A stretch of 64,000 nucleotides of DNA, from assembly GCA_036346255.1 (NCBI GenBank), contig CM070618.1, positions 63,030,256-63,094,255 on the forward strand, written 5' to 3'. Positions 10,965 through 22,950 of this stretch are shown one piece after another. The position numbers and the translations under genes were made by a program. The notes under the pieces were generated by a model. The model saw nothing but the letters and a program-made list of their open reading frames with translations. It was not told the origin of the DNA and searched no databases. Origin of the DNA: Ampelocalamus luodianensis (taxonomy: Eukaryota; Streptophyta; Magnoliopsida; Poales; Poaceae). How positions within the stretch are numbered: the stretch's first letter is position 1; each line of letters opens with the position of its first letter.

Positions 10965-13027
10965 TTTCTTGATGGCCTTCTTTTGCTTCTTTTCTATCCT
11001 ATCTAAGCCAGATTGGGGATTTTATCTTTTCGATCAATGGCCTCGTTCCACTCAACCGCTTCGCTAGCTGTCGCGTACTTGTCAGCCATGTCGAACAACT
11101 CGATGGTTGTTCGTGGGGGATGTATAGCCAAATCCTCCATAAACCTTCGGTTTCTCAATCCCGCTTTGAAGGCTTGGATAACAGAAGATTCTGCAACCTC
11201 TGGTATTGAGTTACGAACCTGGCTAAATCTTTTGATGTACTGCCGGGGAGTCTCGTTAGACTTTTGTCGGATTCTGTAGAGATCATCCTCCTTTCCAGGG
11301 CGATCATACGTACCCTGAAAATTAGCAATCAGAAGGTCGCAAAGCTACTTCCAAGTATACACAGACCCGACCGGTAGGTTGAGCAACCATGATCGGGCTA
11401 ATCCTTCTAATACCATAGGAAGATAGTTAGCCATTACATTTTCATCACCACCAGCGGCTCTAATAGCGGTGGTGTATATCTGGAGAAATTCCAAAGGATT
11501 TTGGGTCCCATTGAATTTATCCAAATTGGTGGTCGAAACCTATTTGGCCAACGCACAGCCTGGAGCCCCGCGGAGAAGGCTCGACAGCCTGTGATAGTTT
11601 CGTGGCGCCTTCTTTGAAAATGCGTCGGATTATAATCGGTCGGAAACCGATTTCTAAGATTAGGTTGTCGGTGCTCCGGTATTCCGATTCGGTCGTGGAC
11701 GTTACTAGAACGCCTCCGACCGCTTGCCTGGTTTAGATGATGTCGAAGATCACCAGGTCCAAGCGATTGCTCCTCTCGACGAAGTGAGGGTGAGGATTCC
11801 TGGAACAGTCTTCTCCCCTCATGACTTGTTGGTCGGAATCATCGAGGTGGTCTTGGTATCAGCTGGTCTTCAACACGACCATGTTGGCCCCTGCTTCGGG
11901 AAGAATGCTGGGATGAATTCATGGTCTGACTTTGCGAGTGCCTTCGTTCCCAATATGCTTCTGTGCGCTGCATAGTCTATTGGATAATCTCCGATACCTG
12001 ACCTACAAGTTGGACAAAACCTGGAGTCTCTGCCAAAGCAGGGTCAGAAGTATTTAACATATCTCTAACTCGCTGCAGGTTTTGTATTGTTACCGAGGGT
12101 CTCAAAGGGTTTCTGCCAAAAGAGCGTGTCTGATGGCTTGAATCCCCCGATCTCCTGGTCGGTCTTACCTGGTCCCTTACATTGGCTGGGGCAGGAAAAG
12201 GCAAATTAACTAATGGACGTCCACCAGTTCTGTTACCTCTGGCATCTGGTGCTTGACCGCTCGTACCATCTCCATTATTATTTGGTGGGGAGGCAACGTA
12301 TGGAGGACCGTATACGGCATTTTGATTTGTATCTCCGATTGCATTGACCTCGTGCTTCCAGTAGTGATCCTCCGATGAGCTTCCGTCGTAATCGATGGAG
12401 AGCCTTTCAGAGCTTCTGCGAGAAGCTTCCACGATGGAAAGCAGTCGGTGATCAGCACTTCCTGAGGTTTTCGTAAGGGTCTCAACCTGATCCGGCGAAT
12501 TACCGATCATAAGCTGAGCCTTATCATCCCCACTTGGTTTATGACCAGTGGGGGTTTCATTGATACCGTTACCAGGTATCGGTTGGCTCTTGGAATTGCT
12601 AGAAACCGTCGGTGAGTATGTGTCAACCATGATCGCATCAAGGGTATATTGATCCTCGAGTTGCGATGTTGAATTTTCGTCACCTTTTTTGCCAGTCGAA
12701 AAGTCCGGCTTGCCAAGGCTTTTGGGTCTTCCGAACTGGTCGGAAACACTTCCTCTGAAACCGCCACTGGTCGTAGCGGTGTGTCCTCATCCATCCGGTC
12801 GACCTCGCTGATATCTGCGATGGGCGAACCGGCGGAGGAGGAGGATGATGAAGAGACTCCGTTTTCCTCCATGGTGTGGATGCATGCGTCCATGTCGAGG
12901 TTGGAGTAGTCCGCTAGGTTGAACCAGTTTTTTTCGTCCCAACTTCCCGCCATAACCACATAAGCGATTACAAACGGGCAATGGACAAAGATTTGATGAG
13001 CAAAGTAATTCTTCCAAGATTCCATGC
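10965..13027 (-). pseudogene. Gag of a minus-strand Ty3/gypsy element, decayed
   Basis: The protein begins near 12945-13025 with an acidic, Ser-rich N-terminus, changes frame near 12690, continues as an open frame from 12630 to 11977 (217 codons, low complexity), and ends in a retrotransposon gag core. The core on the minus strand at about 11280-11010 reads RQKSNETPRQYIKRFSQVRN and later LRNRRFMEDLA, typical of the plant gypsy capsid domain that packages the RNA template. Many stops lie between 11640 and 11280. Pol is absent: the sequence stops at about 10965 against the plus-strand LTR. The remainder may lie left of the window if the Tat element inserted here. Confidence 0.7.
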
Positions 13028-13032
13028 CGCGT

Positions 13033-13050
13033 TCCCTATGGTCGGCGCCA
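13033..13050 (-). other. Primer binding site of the minus-strand gypsy element
   Basis: Read on the minus strand, TGGCGCCGACC follows the LTR end (GTCGACA) by two bases. The TGGCGCC core is the usual primer-binding site of many grass gypsy elements and lies directly upstream of the gag start. Confidence 0.65.
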
Positions 13051-13052
13051 GC

Positions 13053-13683
13053 TGTCGACGATCAAGACGTCGATCTTACGAAAAGAAAAGGAGAAAATGA
13101 CGTGGGAAATCTAGGGTAATAATGGGACTACTCCTTTATTAGTATGAACTGGGGTTTACAAGGGATGCCTCCTGACTAAATGATGAACTACTCCTGTTTA
13201 CACTGAGAGCACTACTTGTTATCTTACAATGTTAGACTTAAACACGAATCTAAGGCCTATGCTTCAGTCTGATGCCTGTGTCCTTTGTTCCGTCCATGCT
13301 CCATCTTTAAATAGCCCTTGAAGAGCTGGCAGTTACTTCTGAAGAAGACGTCTGATGTGAAGCGTCGCGACTGGTCGGAGTTAAATGTCGGTTGATGGAG
13401 AGTCAAACGTTCGACGGTTGTATGTTTGTGAGACACACAACCGCATGGTGGTTGTTCATCAGTGTTTTAGGATAAGAAACGTCGTGTGGTATGGAATATG
13501 CACGTGTCCCGTTCATCACACGGTAGAGAATATACCTGGAATCAGTTCCAAATATCAGTTCATACCTTTTACGGCGATTACCTCGTGGGAGCTTGGCACA
13601 GTCTTCGTCCACTGTGGTACCCATTGTGTAACCTCTGGAATCTCTACGACCAGTGAGATCGTGCACCTCAAGGGTTACGACCA
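13053..13683 (-). mobile_element. 5' LTR of the minus-strand gypsy element
   Basis: It lies just upstream of the PBS. On the minus strand it runs from TGGTCGTAACCC (13683) to GATCGTCGACA (13053). It contains a TATA-like TATTTAAAG at 13305-13314 and an AATAAAG polyadenylation-like signal near 13135. The outer edge at 13683 is inferred from the TG and the change into copia sequence at about 13725. Confidence 0.6.
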
Positions 13684-13724
13684 TGAAGACGTATGGTATG
13701 TTATGTATTAAAAATAATACATAG

Positions 13725-16700
13725 ATGTTTTAATCCTCGTCAATTACTGCATGAAAATGGGAATTAAAAGTTGAGCATCCGTATCGCATGTCCACACCCA
13801 GAATGAACTAGCAGATCTTTGAAAAATTATAATTTACCAACTACATATTGGGGACACATGGTCCTACACGTAGCAACTCTCATCAACTTTAGACCATCGG
13901 CATATACCATCCATTCACCTATGTAACTAGCGCAAGGGTCAGCACCAAAAACTTTTCATCTTCGCAGGTTTGGTTGCAAGGTTTATGTACATATATCACC
14001 ACCGCAGTGAACTGCAATAGGCCCTCTCCAAAAGTCTGGGATATATGTTGGTTATGAGACATCATCCATAATTAGGTATTTAGACCCTATGAAGAGAAAT
14101 TTGCATACTGCCCGATTCGCTGATAGTATATTAGGGGGGAGGAAATCAACCCATTGATGAGAATGTCGGGAAATAGAGAAGTCCAAAAGACAATTGAAGT
14201 CTAGAAGACAATTGAAGTCTAGAAGATAATTAGAATCTATGTATATGACCCACGCACTAGTGAAACAAACAATTGAAGTCCAGAAGATAATTGAAGTCTA
14301 TAAGACAAGAGAAGTCTGGAAGATAATTCAAATCAGAAGATAATTGATTTGCAAGCATTAGCAGATCAACTGCCTGACCACTTCAGTGATTTGAAGAGCG
14401 TGACCAAGTCACATATGCCTGCATGCACTACACCGAAGAGGGTTGAAATACCAATAAAGGTATCCCTAATCCCGTCCTAAGGCCTCCGAAAGAACAAGAA
14501 CTCCAACCCTCGAATCCGATGTAACCGGAGACGCCTGATGAAAAAGGATAAGAAGGACTTGACACGACCGATCACCGAAGTTCCCTAGAACTAGAAGGGG
14601 AGCTAGTTGAGACCTGGCACCAGTATGGAACCTTCAGAACAAGGCATACTAGAATTGAACATCCCCATGAAGGGAGACATCAGCATGGATGTGGGCGCAC
14701 ACATCGAAACTGAAAAACTAAAGGGACTTGCCCCACAATTGGAAGTAGCAATGAACAAGTCAAAGCATTAGAAGAATCGCCCCTTTAAGAAATAGCTATA
14801 AACTTTGTGACCTCGGGAGAATCTATGAATAAGACAACAGCCAATGTCGATATTTATTCTGCAAAGAAAATTGCCACAATCATCGATCTTGATCCAGAGC
14901 CTACATCGCTTGCTGAATGTAAGAAAAGATCAGATTAAGAAGATTGAAAAATGCAATAGAAATTGAATTATTCTCTCTGAATAAAAGAGAGGTGTTTGGG
15001 TCTGTAAGCCGCACACCTCCCCATGTGCACCCCGTAGGGCATAAGTGGGTATTTGTTCGAAAGAGAAATGAAAAGAAGCAAGGCTCATTGCACAAGGTTT
15101 CACTCAACTTCTAGGAGATGATTATGAAGAAACATATTCCCCGGTCATGGGCAGAACTCCCTTTAGATATTTATCTCAATGACAGTGAACTTGAAGTTAG
15201 AAGTGAAATTGATGGATGTGGCAACAACATACCTTTGTAAAATATTGGATTCGAACATTTATATGAAGATACCTGAATGTATCCCTGTTCCGAACTAAGA
15301 TAGAGCAAATATAAACATGTACAGTGTGAATCTTAGAAAGTCACTATACGAACTTAAGCAATCAAGCAGAATATGGTATAATCGCTTGAAGCGACTTTGT
15401 ATACAAGAAAGGCTACACGAACAATGAGAATAATCACTGTATATTTATACAATGATCTCAGGATAGATTTTGTATAATCTCAGTGTATGAAGATGATCGA
15501 AATCCTGAAGGATATTAAGAAACAAGCTCTTACCTGGAGTCAGAGTTCGAAATGAAAGATTTGGATCAAACCAAATATTGCCTAGGCTTACAGCTTAAGC
15601 AATCCTGAAGGGATTTTAGTGCATCAGTCAACCTACACTCAGAAGGTGTTAGAAAGGTTCGGCTTTGAAATACATACCCTTTCAAAGTGTCATTGGTCGG
15701 GAGATCCTTGCAGCAAGACAAGGACTCGTACAGACTTAAAGAAAAGGGGGGAGGAAATCCCATACTTAAGTGCAATAGAAGCACTCATGTATTAAGCAAA
15801 CTGTACTAGATCGGGCATTGCATTTGTCGTAAACCTATTATCAAGGTATAGTGCAGAACCTACCAAAGACATTAGTAGGGAATGAAAGACATCTTCTGAT
15901 AGCTCCAAAGAAGCAAAGAACTTGGTCTGTTCTACAAAAGAACCAAGACATAACTATGAATGGCAATACAGATGTCAGGTACCTGTCGAACCCGCATACA
16001 GACAAATCACAAACAGGCTATGAACTCCTATGTGGTAAAACTGCAATTTCATGAAAATCGTCTAGGCAGAGTCTTGTATCGACTTCGACAAACCACTCGA
16101 AAATAATAGCACTGTACGAGGTATCACGAGAATGTGCTTGGCTTCAGCAGATGATTCACCACATCCAGAAGTCATGTGGATTGAATACCGCGCAAACCCA
16201 CACTATTATCTATAAAGATAATGCAGCTTGTGTTGCACAAGTGCAGATAGGTTATGTGAAAAGTCCTCTCACAAAGCATATGAATCTAAGTTCTTCTTTG
16301 CTCATGAATTGCAAAAGTTGGACGAAATTAAAGTACTGCATACTAAGTCATGTGAAAGTTTTTCAGATTTATTCACTAAGTCACTTCCAGCATCTAGGTT
16401 TGAAAGGTGCATATGTGGAATTGGAATGATAAGACTTAGAGAAGTACAGAATTGAGGGGGAGAATCTTCAAGAACTTATTATTGAAACTTGATCACGAAG
16501 ATCGAGTGCCCAAAGAGTAAATCCTAGAGATTAAATGAAATTGGGTGGATTGCACTCTTTTTCCCTTGACGAGTTTTCCTGAAGTTTCTTGGCTAAGGTT
16601 TTTAATGAGGCAATTCGTGCAACACAGTAGAACGTGTATCATGTACTCTTTCTCTCAATTTTTCCGACTAGTTTTTTATAGAGTTTTGACGAGACATAGA

Positions 16701-16727
16701 CGTAACTGATGAGTGCCCAAGGGGGAG
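13725..16727 (+). pseudogene. Ty1/copia pol, 5'-truncated and heavily decayed (copy 1)
   Basis: The sequence parallels the better-kept copy on the minus strand at 46.4-49.4 kb. It enters late in integrase (about 13740, matching 49400), passes the integrase C-terminus (RFGCKVYVPISPP region near 13965-14100), a degraded linker with short repeats (gaagtctagaagacaatt near 14185-14330), reverse transcriptase (about 15000-15870, YVDD box lost, near 15485) and RNase H (16151-16450, with the segment YKDNAACVAQVQIGYVKSPL). Almost every domain holds stops or small indels, so it is inactive. Gag and protease are missing. Confidence 0.85.
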
Positions 16728-16999
16728 TGTTAAGAAACCGGGTCCAGACTAGGAGTCATAGTCCAAAGTGGACTTCTTATCCCAAACCCTAGCAGGATCT
16801 GTAGCCTATAAATAGGGGGTACTAGTCATTGTAAAAAGTTGATCACTCGATGAAGGAATAAAGAGAAGCAAGAAGTCTCCCTACATCTCTGTGTTCAATC
16901 TATTATTCTGTTATTATGTTCTTGCATTGTTCTTACGATTCTAAGTTTGTCTACGAGGTAATCGCTCGGACTGAATTCGCCAGCGACGGTTCCTCAGCA
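16728..16999 (+). mobile_element. 3' LTR of copia copy 1, with polypurine tract
   Basis: The tract AAGGGGGAG ends at 16727 and is followed by TGTTAAGAAACC, the same start as the LTR at 46386 (minus). The 272-bp LTR has a TATA-like CCTATAAATAGG near 16806 and an AATAAAG near 16858. It ends TTCCTCAGCA at 16999. The two family LTRs are recognisably alike along their whole length, which supports the edges. Confidence 0.8.
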
Positions 17000-17465
17000 T
17001 CTAATACTAACCCATCTGAACCAAACATAAACTAATGGGATCCATTTGCACTGTAATTGGATTACACCCTAAAACCACTCAACCAAACACTATTAGAGTG
17101 TAACACGCACTAATCATTGGCTAGCTCACTGCCATTGCCGGTTCTACTCTCGATCGATCCGCTCCAAGCGAGTGGTGAGTACTTACAGCGTACGTGTAAT
17201 AAGCTCCTTGAAAACATGAGAGAAATCCGTGCCAGCCCTCTTTTTTGACGTGCGTCGCGCAGGATCCTCTTCCCTAAACGCGCGTGCCATGAAGTGCGTG
17301 CATAGATCGTCTGCCACAGACCGGCAGCCAGTTGAATCGAGCTCGGCAATGCCCACGCATGCATCAGCCTTATGCTTGACGCCACCAACTCATCAATATT
17401 GGGGCCTGCGATTAGGCTAGTATTTGGTGTACATACTAAATACTGTACCAATATGAACTTGTGTT
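17000..17465. other. Intergenic stretch, possible MITE fragment
   Basis: No gene is supported. Bases 17000-17105 contain paired phrases such as AACCAAACA and a run read on the minus strand as GTGTTTGGTTGAG, common in Tourist-like or hAT-like MITE ends. The rest (17105-17465) has no recognised content. Confidence 0.25.
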
Positions 17466-18235
17466 TAGAGTTGGGACTTGGGCTGTGCTTTTTCGGGTCG
17501 GTCCAAAGCACGGGTGGCACGGCACGGTCTAAGCACGACACGGCACGGCACGTGGTGGACTGGGCGACACGGCCTGGTGTGGGCGGTGTGCTCGAGAATG
17601 CGGCCCGTTGGGCGGCACGGCACGGCACGATCAGTTGGGCCGTGTTTGGGCCGGCACGGCACGAAATATGCCCAACCTTCCCGTTCTAGCCTAATCCTCC
17701 TCTCTCACTGGCTCAATCACTCCCATCTCGGCTGGTCCAACCAATAACCCTCCTCTCGCCACCCGGCCCGCCCAACCAATAACCCCTCTCGCCACCCGGT
17801 CTAGCCTAACATCCTCTTGAGCTCCCCAACCTCATCCCCAACCCTTTCTCCCGAGCCTCACCCAAAATTCCCAATCCCTAATCACATTCTCTCGATTCCT
17901 CCTCCGGCTCCAACCACCTCCTCTCCATGTTTGCCGATCGCGCCTCCTCCTCCGTGCCGTCGGCCGCCCCCTCCCTCCATTCCTCCAACCACCTTCCTTT
18001 GACTCCCTCTCCTTCCCCACGCGCTGCTCTATAGTTACTTAGGGCTAGGCTTGGGCTGGCACGGCACGACCCCAGCACGACGGGCTTTGGGCCGTGCCTG
18101 GGCTTGACCGGAGGCGAGGTGGGCCAGCACGGTACAGCAGGCGGGGTGACCGGGCCGAACTGGCACGGCACGACGCGGCCCGAAGCACGGCGGGCTTGGA
18201 CCGGGCGGCACGGCACGGCCCAATGCCCAGCTCTA
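17466..18235. mobile_element. hAT-like non-autonomous DNA transposon
   Basis: Imperfect terminal inverted repeats of about 23 bp bound a 770-bp unit: TAGAGTTGGGACTTGGGCTG at 17466 and, on the minus strand from 18235, TAGAGCTGGGCATTGGGCCG. Both subterminal zones are packed with GGCACGGCACG-type repeats, as in several plant hAT elements. No transposase is present. The candidate 8-bp flanks share only their first four bases (cttg), so the target duplication is decayed or the edges are off by a base or two. The many open frames here are by-products of GC-rich repeats. Confidence 0.55.
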
Positions 18236-18705
18236 CTTGCCACCTAATTTGAAGTCTGCACTACGTAGTTTGACACCACCTAGCTACTTGGAATAGCATT
18301 CCTTGCCTCCTCTTTTGACGATGTCAATAGATCTTCCTGAAAATTATTATGGGTGTGAAAGATTTGACTACTCAGCATAAGAGTAAACTATATTCCAGTG
18401 ACTCCCTTGAAAAATTCGAATTTCTGGATATATACTGCCAGTCCTTTTAAAAGTGCAAAGTGCATTGTCCTAACACAGAAGCACACACATTATGCGTACA
18501 GAGAAAATCCTGTCGTTATTAAGTACCTTCATGTCAAACTTAGAAAGCAGAGGTTCTGTGGGCGTGTGTTTTGAAGGAGTTGGTTGGAGTCCACACCCAC
18601 TAGTTCAGAACATCTACATGCTAGAGCTTTTGGGTGGTGAGAGGGAAAATGATACGTGGATGCTGTGTGCGAGGGCCCCACTACTCACTTGGGTCTCAAG
18701 GATAT
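18236..18705. other. Intergenic stretch without recognised content
   Basis: The sequence is AT-rich and holds one open frame from 18492 with no recognisable protein features. Nothing else was seen. Confidence 0.3.
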
Positions 18706-18992
18706 GTACAATGGTGCAGCTGCTGTCTATACAATTTTTTATATCATCTATAGACAGCACTAAAGTCAGCTTATACAATGGATTTTCTTTTTACTTATCT
18801 TTATAGATCACACAATCTTTTAATGCTTTTATGGATCTAAAAAATGTGGTTAGATAGTCTCCTTGGTTCTAGTGATACAATCGGCTACAGGATTGTAGAC
18901 AACACATTTCTCTCTCTTTATTCTCTTTCATCCACATCAGCTCAAATCTTACATGGCAGAGACTATAAACAGCTAATGTAAGCTCATTGTAC
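18706..18992. mobile_element. MITE with GTACAATG-type inverted ends
   Basis: The left end GTACAATGGTGC (18706) matches the reversed right end GTACAATGAGCT (18992). Near the left end an inner foldback pairs TGCTGTCTATA with TATAGACAGCA around an AT-rich loop (18720-18762). The right portion carries GACTATAAACAGCTAATGTAAG. The length of 287 bp without coding capacity fits a MITE. The family is not assigned. Confidence 0.5.
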
Positions 18993-20504
18993 GTGATCTA
19001 AGAATCTAATTATCTTATCCTGCAAAGTAAAAAGAAGAGCAAATTAACATGCTTCTAAATTACAAAACTCTATCTGTATTTTGTACCCGTCTCACAAATC
19101 AAACGACATCTACAGTAGCGTTCAATATATAGCTTGTTCTTTTTTCTTCTTTTTTTTTTTTCTTTTTTTTGCTATGGTCAGTACTAGCTCTTGGTAACGC
19201 ATCAAATCATCAAAAAGAGTGTTTCTATAGGAGCAGAAAAGACGACATAAGGTGCTACGGTGGGCTCACACATTGAATAATTTTGTGCTTTATTTTGCAT
19301 TGTTTTACAGCTGAGCTAAACTTTTCATGTACCTATCGAATTTTATGTTATTGGGACCCTTATGTTGGTTTTGCGTATTCAAGATGGGAATATACTGCGC
19401 AAACATTTATATAGGCCTTGTGGTACTTGATCTCCTAAGGCCTAGGTACGTGTGGAATGGGGAGATCAGTTTTTCATTACAAGGTTGACGCGAACACACT
19501 ATTTTTTAGCACACATCTAGGCCAGGGATTACGGAATATTTTTAGAGTTCAGATAATTAGCCCCACCTACAGTCATATGGTTCATAAAAACTAATTTGTA
19601 TACACACAACACACTCCGGTTTGGCCATCCATACGTTTATCCATAGAAACACTCTTTTTAATGTTTCGTATTCATGTCTAAATTGGAAATTGTATCGTAT
19701 TTTCAGTTCAGCCATCCACTGACTTTTTTTTCGAAGTGGCCATTGGAGAACAGCGATCCATTCCATTACCAGTACTGTCTCACATTATCACACATATATA
19801 TTTTTTTTCTCCTTTCCTTCTTTGAGAACAAGGTTAATGTATAGTATCTCAATCTTAACATACTCAAGTGTGTGTACATGTGGTGCATGTTTTGTTTATG
19901 TGTATCGTCTACTTTATATTTTTTTTAAAAAAAAATCTTACGCATACAAAGTTTGCACGTATCTACCTCTCCTTTCAAAAAAAAAGGCTATGTAGCTTGA
20001 CATGCAAGCCTCTCTTGGTCGATTGTGTCAATCTTACGTTGGACTACAACATACGTACGCATTGATTAGTTAATGTAATCTAATCAGGTACTAATCCTAT
20101 TTAACTTGTAGGACAAGCTAGCAGCCTCGCCCTCCTGGCTCCGTCATGTTGACAAATGGCGACAGGTACTTCCAAATCGGAATTAAGTCGGAGCTGGACG
20201 TTTTACCGCACCTTTTTCGACAGACTTCAAGGACGCAATCACTTCTCCTAGCTAGCTAGTCTACTGTCTGAAGCTTTTGCTGAAAGAGGCACCACACATT
20301 TCTTGATTTGGCCGTTAATTCACAGTTGTCAACGTCAGCTCGCTAGCTAGGATGCCGCGGATAGATATTGGCACTTTTCAATTAAATATAGTAATTATTT
20401 TTAAAAAAATTATTAAGTCGTATCGAATATTATCTAATTGGATCTTGTTCTATTTTTATTTATTTATTTATTTTGAGATAAGGAGTTACTACTATTTTAT
20501 TATA
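18993..20504. other. AT-rich intergenic DNA with simple repeats
   Basis: It contains poly-T tracts (19140-19170, 19800-19812, 19918-19937) and a TTTA microsatellite at about 20453-20474. No gene, LTR or recognisable transposon end was found. Confidence 0.4.
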
Positions 20505-20944
20505 TGCAAGTTCATATTTGATCTGTACAAATCAAAAGTAAAGATGCTTTCGGAAGGCCCGGAAGAAAAAAATCGTTACATGTCTTAATAAATTGAATCA
20601 TTGCGAAGATGAGCCGATCAAAACAAATATATTATTGGCTGTATTCTAAGTTGGAATATAAGAAGTCTGACAAATACGGGAGAACTTGATACGTCGTGGA
20701 GCTGTTCCTACTGCCTCGTGTGCCCACCTTGGGCTGCACGTTCTGTCATGTCGCATGCAAAGGGATGCGATCAGACGACAGCAACATGTGGGCTTAATGC
20801 ATTTGGATTAATTTGCTACGTGTACGCCAAGAAAAATACACGCACACAAGTTAAACCAAAAGTCATGGTCAAGATTACATGTCGACCCCACCAATACCAG
20901 TCATTATCACAACAGAAGGTGATCAAATAATAGATCGAAGATAA

Positions 20945-22276
20945 CCGGGAGCAGCCGGCGCCCGTACACTCCGGCGCAACATCGTATACAATGCATACAA
21001 CAAATTTAATCTATGTGTGCAACAAAACGCACAAATAATAATACAATGCCAAGAAAAAAAATTGAAAAAAATTATATTCTTACCAAAAAATGTATGAAAC
21101 CATCGATATAGAACCTAGCTGCGCTTTAAAATTAGTTCAAATATCCCAATCAAATAAATTTTGATGTTACAACATTGTAACATTCGAAAATAATAGTGAC
21201 AACATCTGAAAATAATTGTTACAATATTTTTGGAAGGGCTGCAACAAACCATCGTCCAGATAGGCCGATTTGCCCATTCCTCGGTGCAACAAATAGACAT
21301 CCCTACTACAACAAAAATCTACTCTTATGCAACAAATCAAAAACACCATTGTAACAAAAAAAAACTCTTACTATAGCATTTGATACAACATTACAACTAT
21401 CAAAAATATTTTATGCAACATTTTTCAACCAATTGTTGCAACAAATTGTGTAAACGTCTGTAACAAATTGTACCCGGATGAGGCATCACAACTGCTCACT
21501 GTCATCATCGATGTACGGCTCCACCCGCGCCCGCGGACACGTTGATGCGGCGGTGGCTGTGCCCCAACGAGCACATGTTGACCACCACGCCCGCCTGGGG
21601 CAAGTGACTGCCCGCAGGCGGAGTGGCTGGGTGGAGGACCGCCTCCGGTGCGGCCTCGACGATGAGGCCAAAATCCGACAACGCCCTCGTCGGGCCCATA
21701 GCAGTGGCCAACTTTGAGCATGTTGTGGTGGTAGCGAGAGCGCAACTCACTGGCTAGCAGTTGGGCAATCGCCCGTAGGTAGAAGGCGTGGATGGTGTCA
21801 AGCAGCGCCCGCTTTAGGGACCAGGAGTGTCGATACGACACCATGGTGGGGATGGAATCGAGAAGCAAACGTGGTGCCATGGCATCTACGGGTAAGGATA
21901 GGCAGGCGGCGGCGAGGAGATCAGCGCCGGCAAGGATTAGGTAGCACACAACTTCCCAGTCGGCGGGGTAGTTGAAGAGGCAGGTGAGCAAGGCAACGAG
22001 GCCGTCGAGGGAGTGTTGCTCCATGTCCTTGAGCGCTCACCACCGGAGGATTTGGGAGGTTGTGTGCTCAAGAGGTTCGGCTTTAGGTGAGTAGAGAGGA
22101 GGGAGAGATTGATGCTAGGGCAAAAGCCGGATAAGGAGGAGGCAGATATGGGAGGTCAAGGAAGAATGAGTGGATGAGGGTGAAGCGAATAAAGCATTTA
22201 TTTTTTCCACAGGTGTCGATGGATGTGGAGTGTACGAATGAAACGCTCAAATCGTACATCCTCACCATATCATTGC
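20945..22276. mobile_element. 1332-bp DNA insertion with near-perfect 9-bp target duplication
   Basis: Copy B of the host repeat lacks this segment, so its edges are defined by comparison. Flanks are cgaagataa (20936-20944) and ccaagataa (22277-22285), a 9-bp duplication with one mismatch. Nine bases is the usual Mutator-like target length. The left half is AT-rich with many GCAACAAA/TGTAACA phrases (21000-21470); the right half is GC-rich and holds a gene fragment. No clear long TIR is seen, although CGTACACTCC occurs in inverted orientation near both ends (20963 and about 22232), so class is only a suggestion. Confidence 0.6.
21425..22024 (-). pseudogene. Captured gene fragment, resembling grass PIR2-like helical-domain proteins
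   Basis: A 199-codon frame starts at 22024 (minus). Its first 110 or so residues look protein-like: a helical N-terminal part (GLVALLTCLFNYPADWEVVC, then LILAGADLLAAACLSLPVDA), followed by RALLDTIHAFYLRAIAQLLA and RYHHNMLKVGHCYGP. The last motif recalls a large grass-specific family with a helical domain annotated as PIR2-like. After GHCYGP the sequence degenerates into Gly/Pro/Arg-rich text typical of a frameshift. It sits wholly inside the 1332-bp insertion, so it is best explained as host sequence captured by a transposon. Family assignment is from memory and only moderately sure. Confidence 0.45.
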
Positions 22277-22938
22277 CCAAGATAATCTACTCCTCACAAT
22301 TGCATGCATCCATACTAGCACCATCTGCATGTTGCATTTGTTGGCCAAGACCAAACAAAAGGCGTCGTCTGAAATTCCATGTATTGGAATCGGGTAGGAA
22401 GATTTTGTTACCTACTTCTCTTCACGGGTCCCACTATGTCTGCTACCTATGTAACCGAAACCAACAAGATTAATTAGGAATATTATCGGATATCGATCCG
22501 ATCATATTTTTGTTTAGGATTTTTATGTTCCGTACGAGTCGTGGTCATTATTCTGGCCGAACCCAGGGGAGTTGGACCCCATACATTATGTGTGCACTAT
22601 GTTATTTTTCCTAGACCACGTTTAATTTAGAAAACAGATTGCTTTTGCATCTACACAAAGCCTTGCACCTATTCGTCCTATTTGCTTGGCATAGCGGCAA
22701 CATAGAGGGGAATATGATGTTCTTCTACCAAAGATCATTCTTGCTTTTTTGCTGGGAATTGAGGGTTCGATATCAAACACTTGGTGGTCTCGTGGATTTA
22801 TCGTCAAGTGTGTGGTTGGGCCAATTCAAAGAGTTGCAAGTTCATTGCATCTAGCAGCGGGTGAGCCGCTACGGATCATTCGATCACTTGAGTTATCTTT
22901 GATCCTACATTGAGAAGATTGTACACCCCGTATCATCT

Positions 22939-22950
22939 TAGTATCAGAGC
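22939..22950 (+). other. Primer-binding-like site (initiator tRNA-Met type)
   Basis: TAGTATCAGAGC follows the end of LTR-like copy A by three bases. It differs by one base from TGGTATCAGAGC, the usual plant retroelement site. It supports reading copy A as a 5' LTR. Confidence 0.5.

Larger units (their letters stand above)
20505..22935 (+). mobile_element. LTR-like unit, copy A, carrying a 1.33 kb insertion
   Basis: About 1.09 kb of this interval (20505-20944 plus 22286-22935) is similar to 27657-27826 plus 39628-40439 (copy B). It ends CCCGTATCA at 22935 and is followed at once by a primer-binding-like site, which is why it is read as a 5' LTR of a gypsy element with gag remnants downstream. 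The left edge is approximate. At 20669-20677 it holds gacaaatac, the uninterrupted counterpart of the 9-bp target duplicated by the MULE in copy B. Confidence 0.55.
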
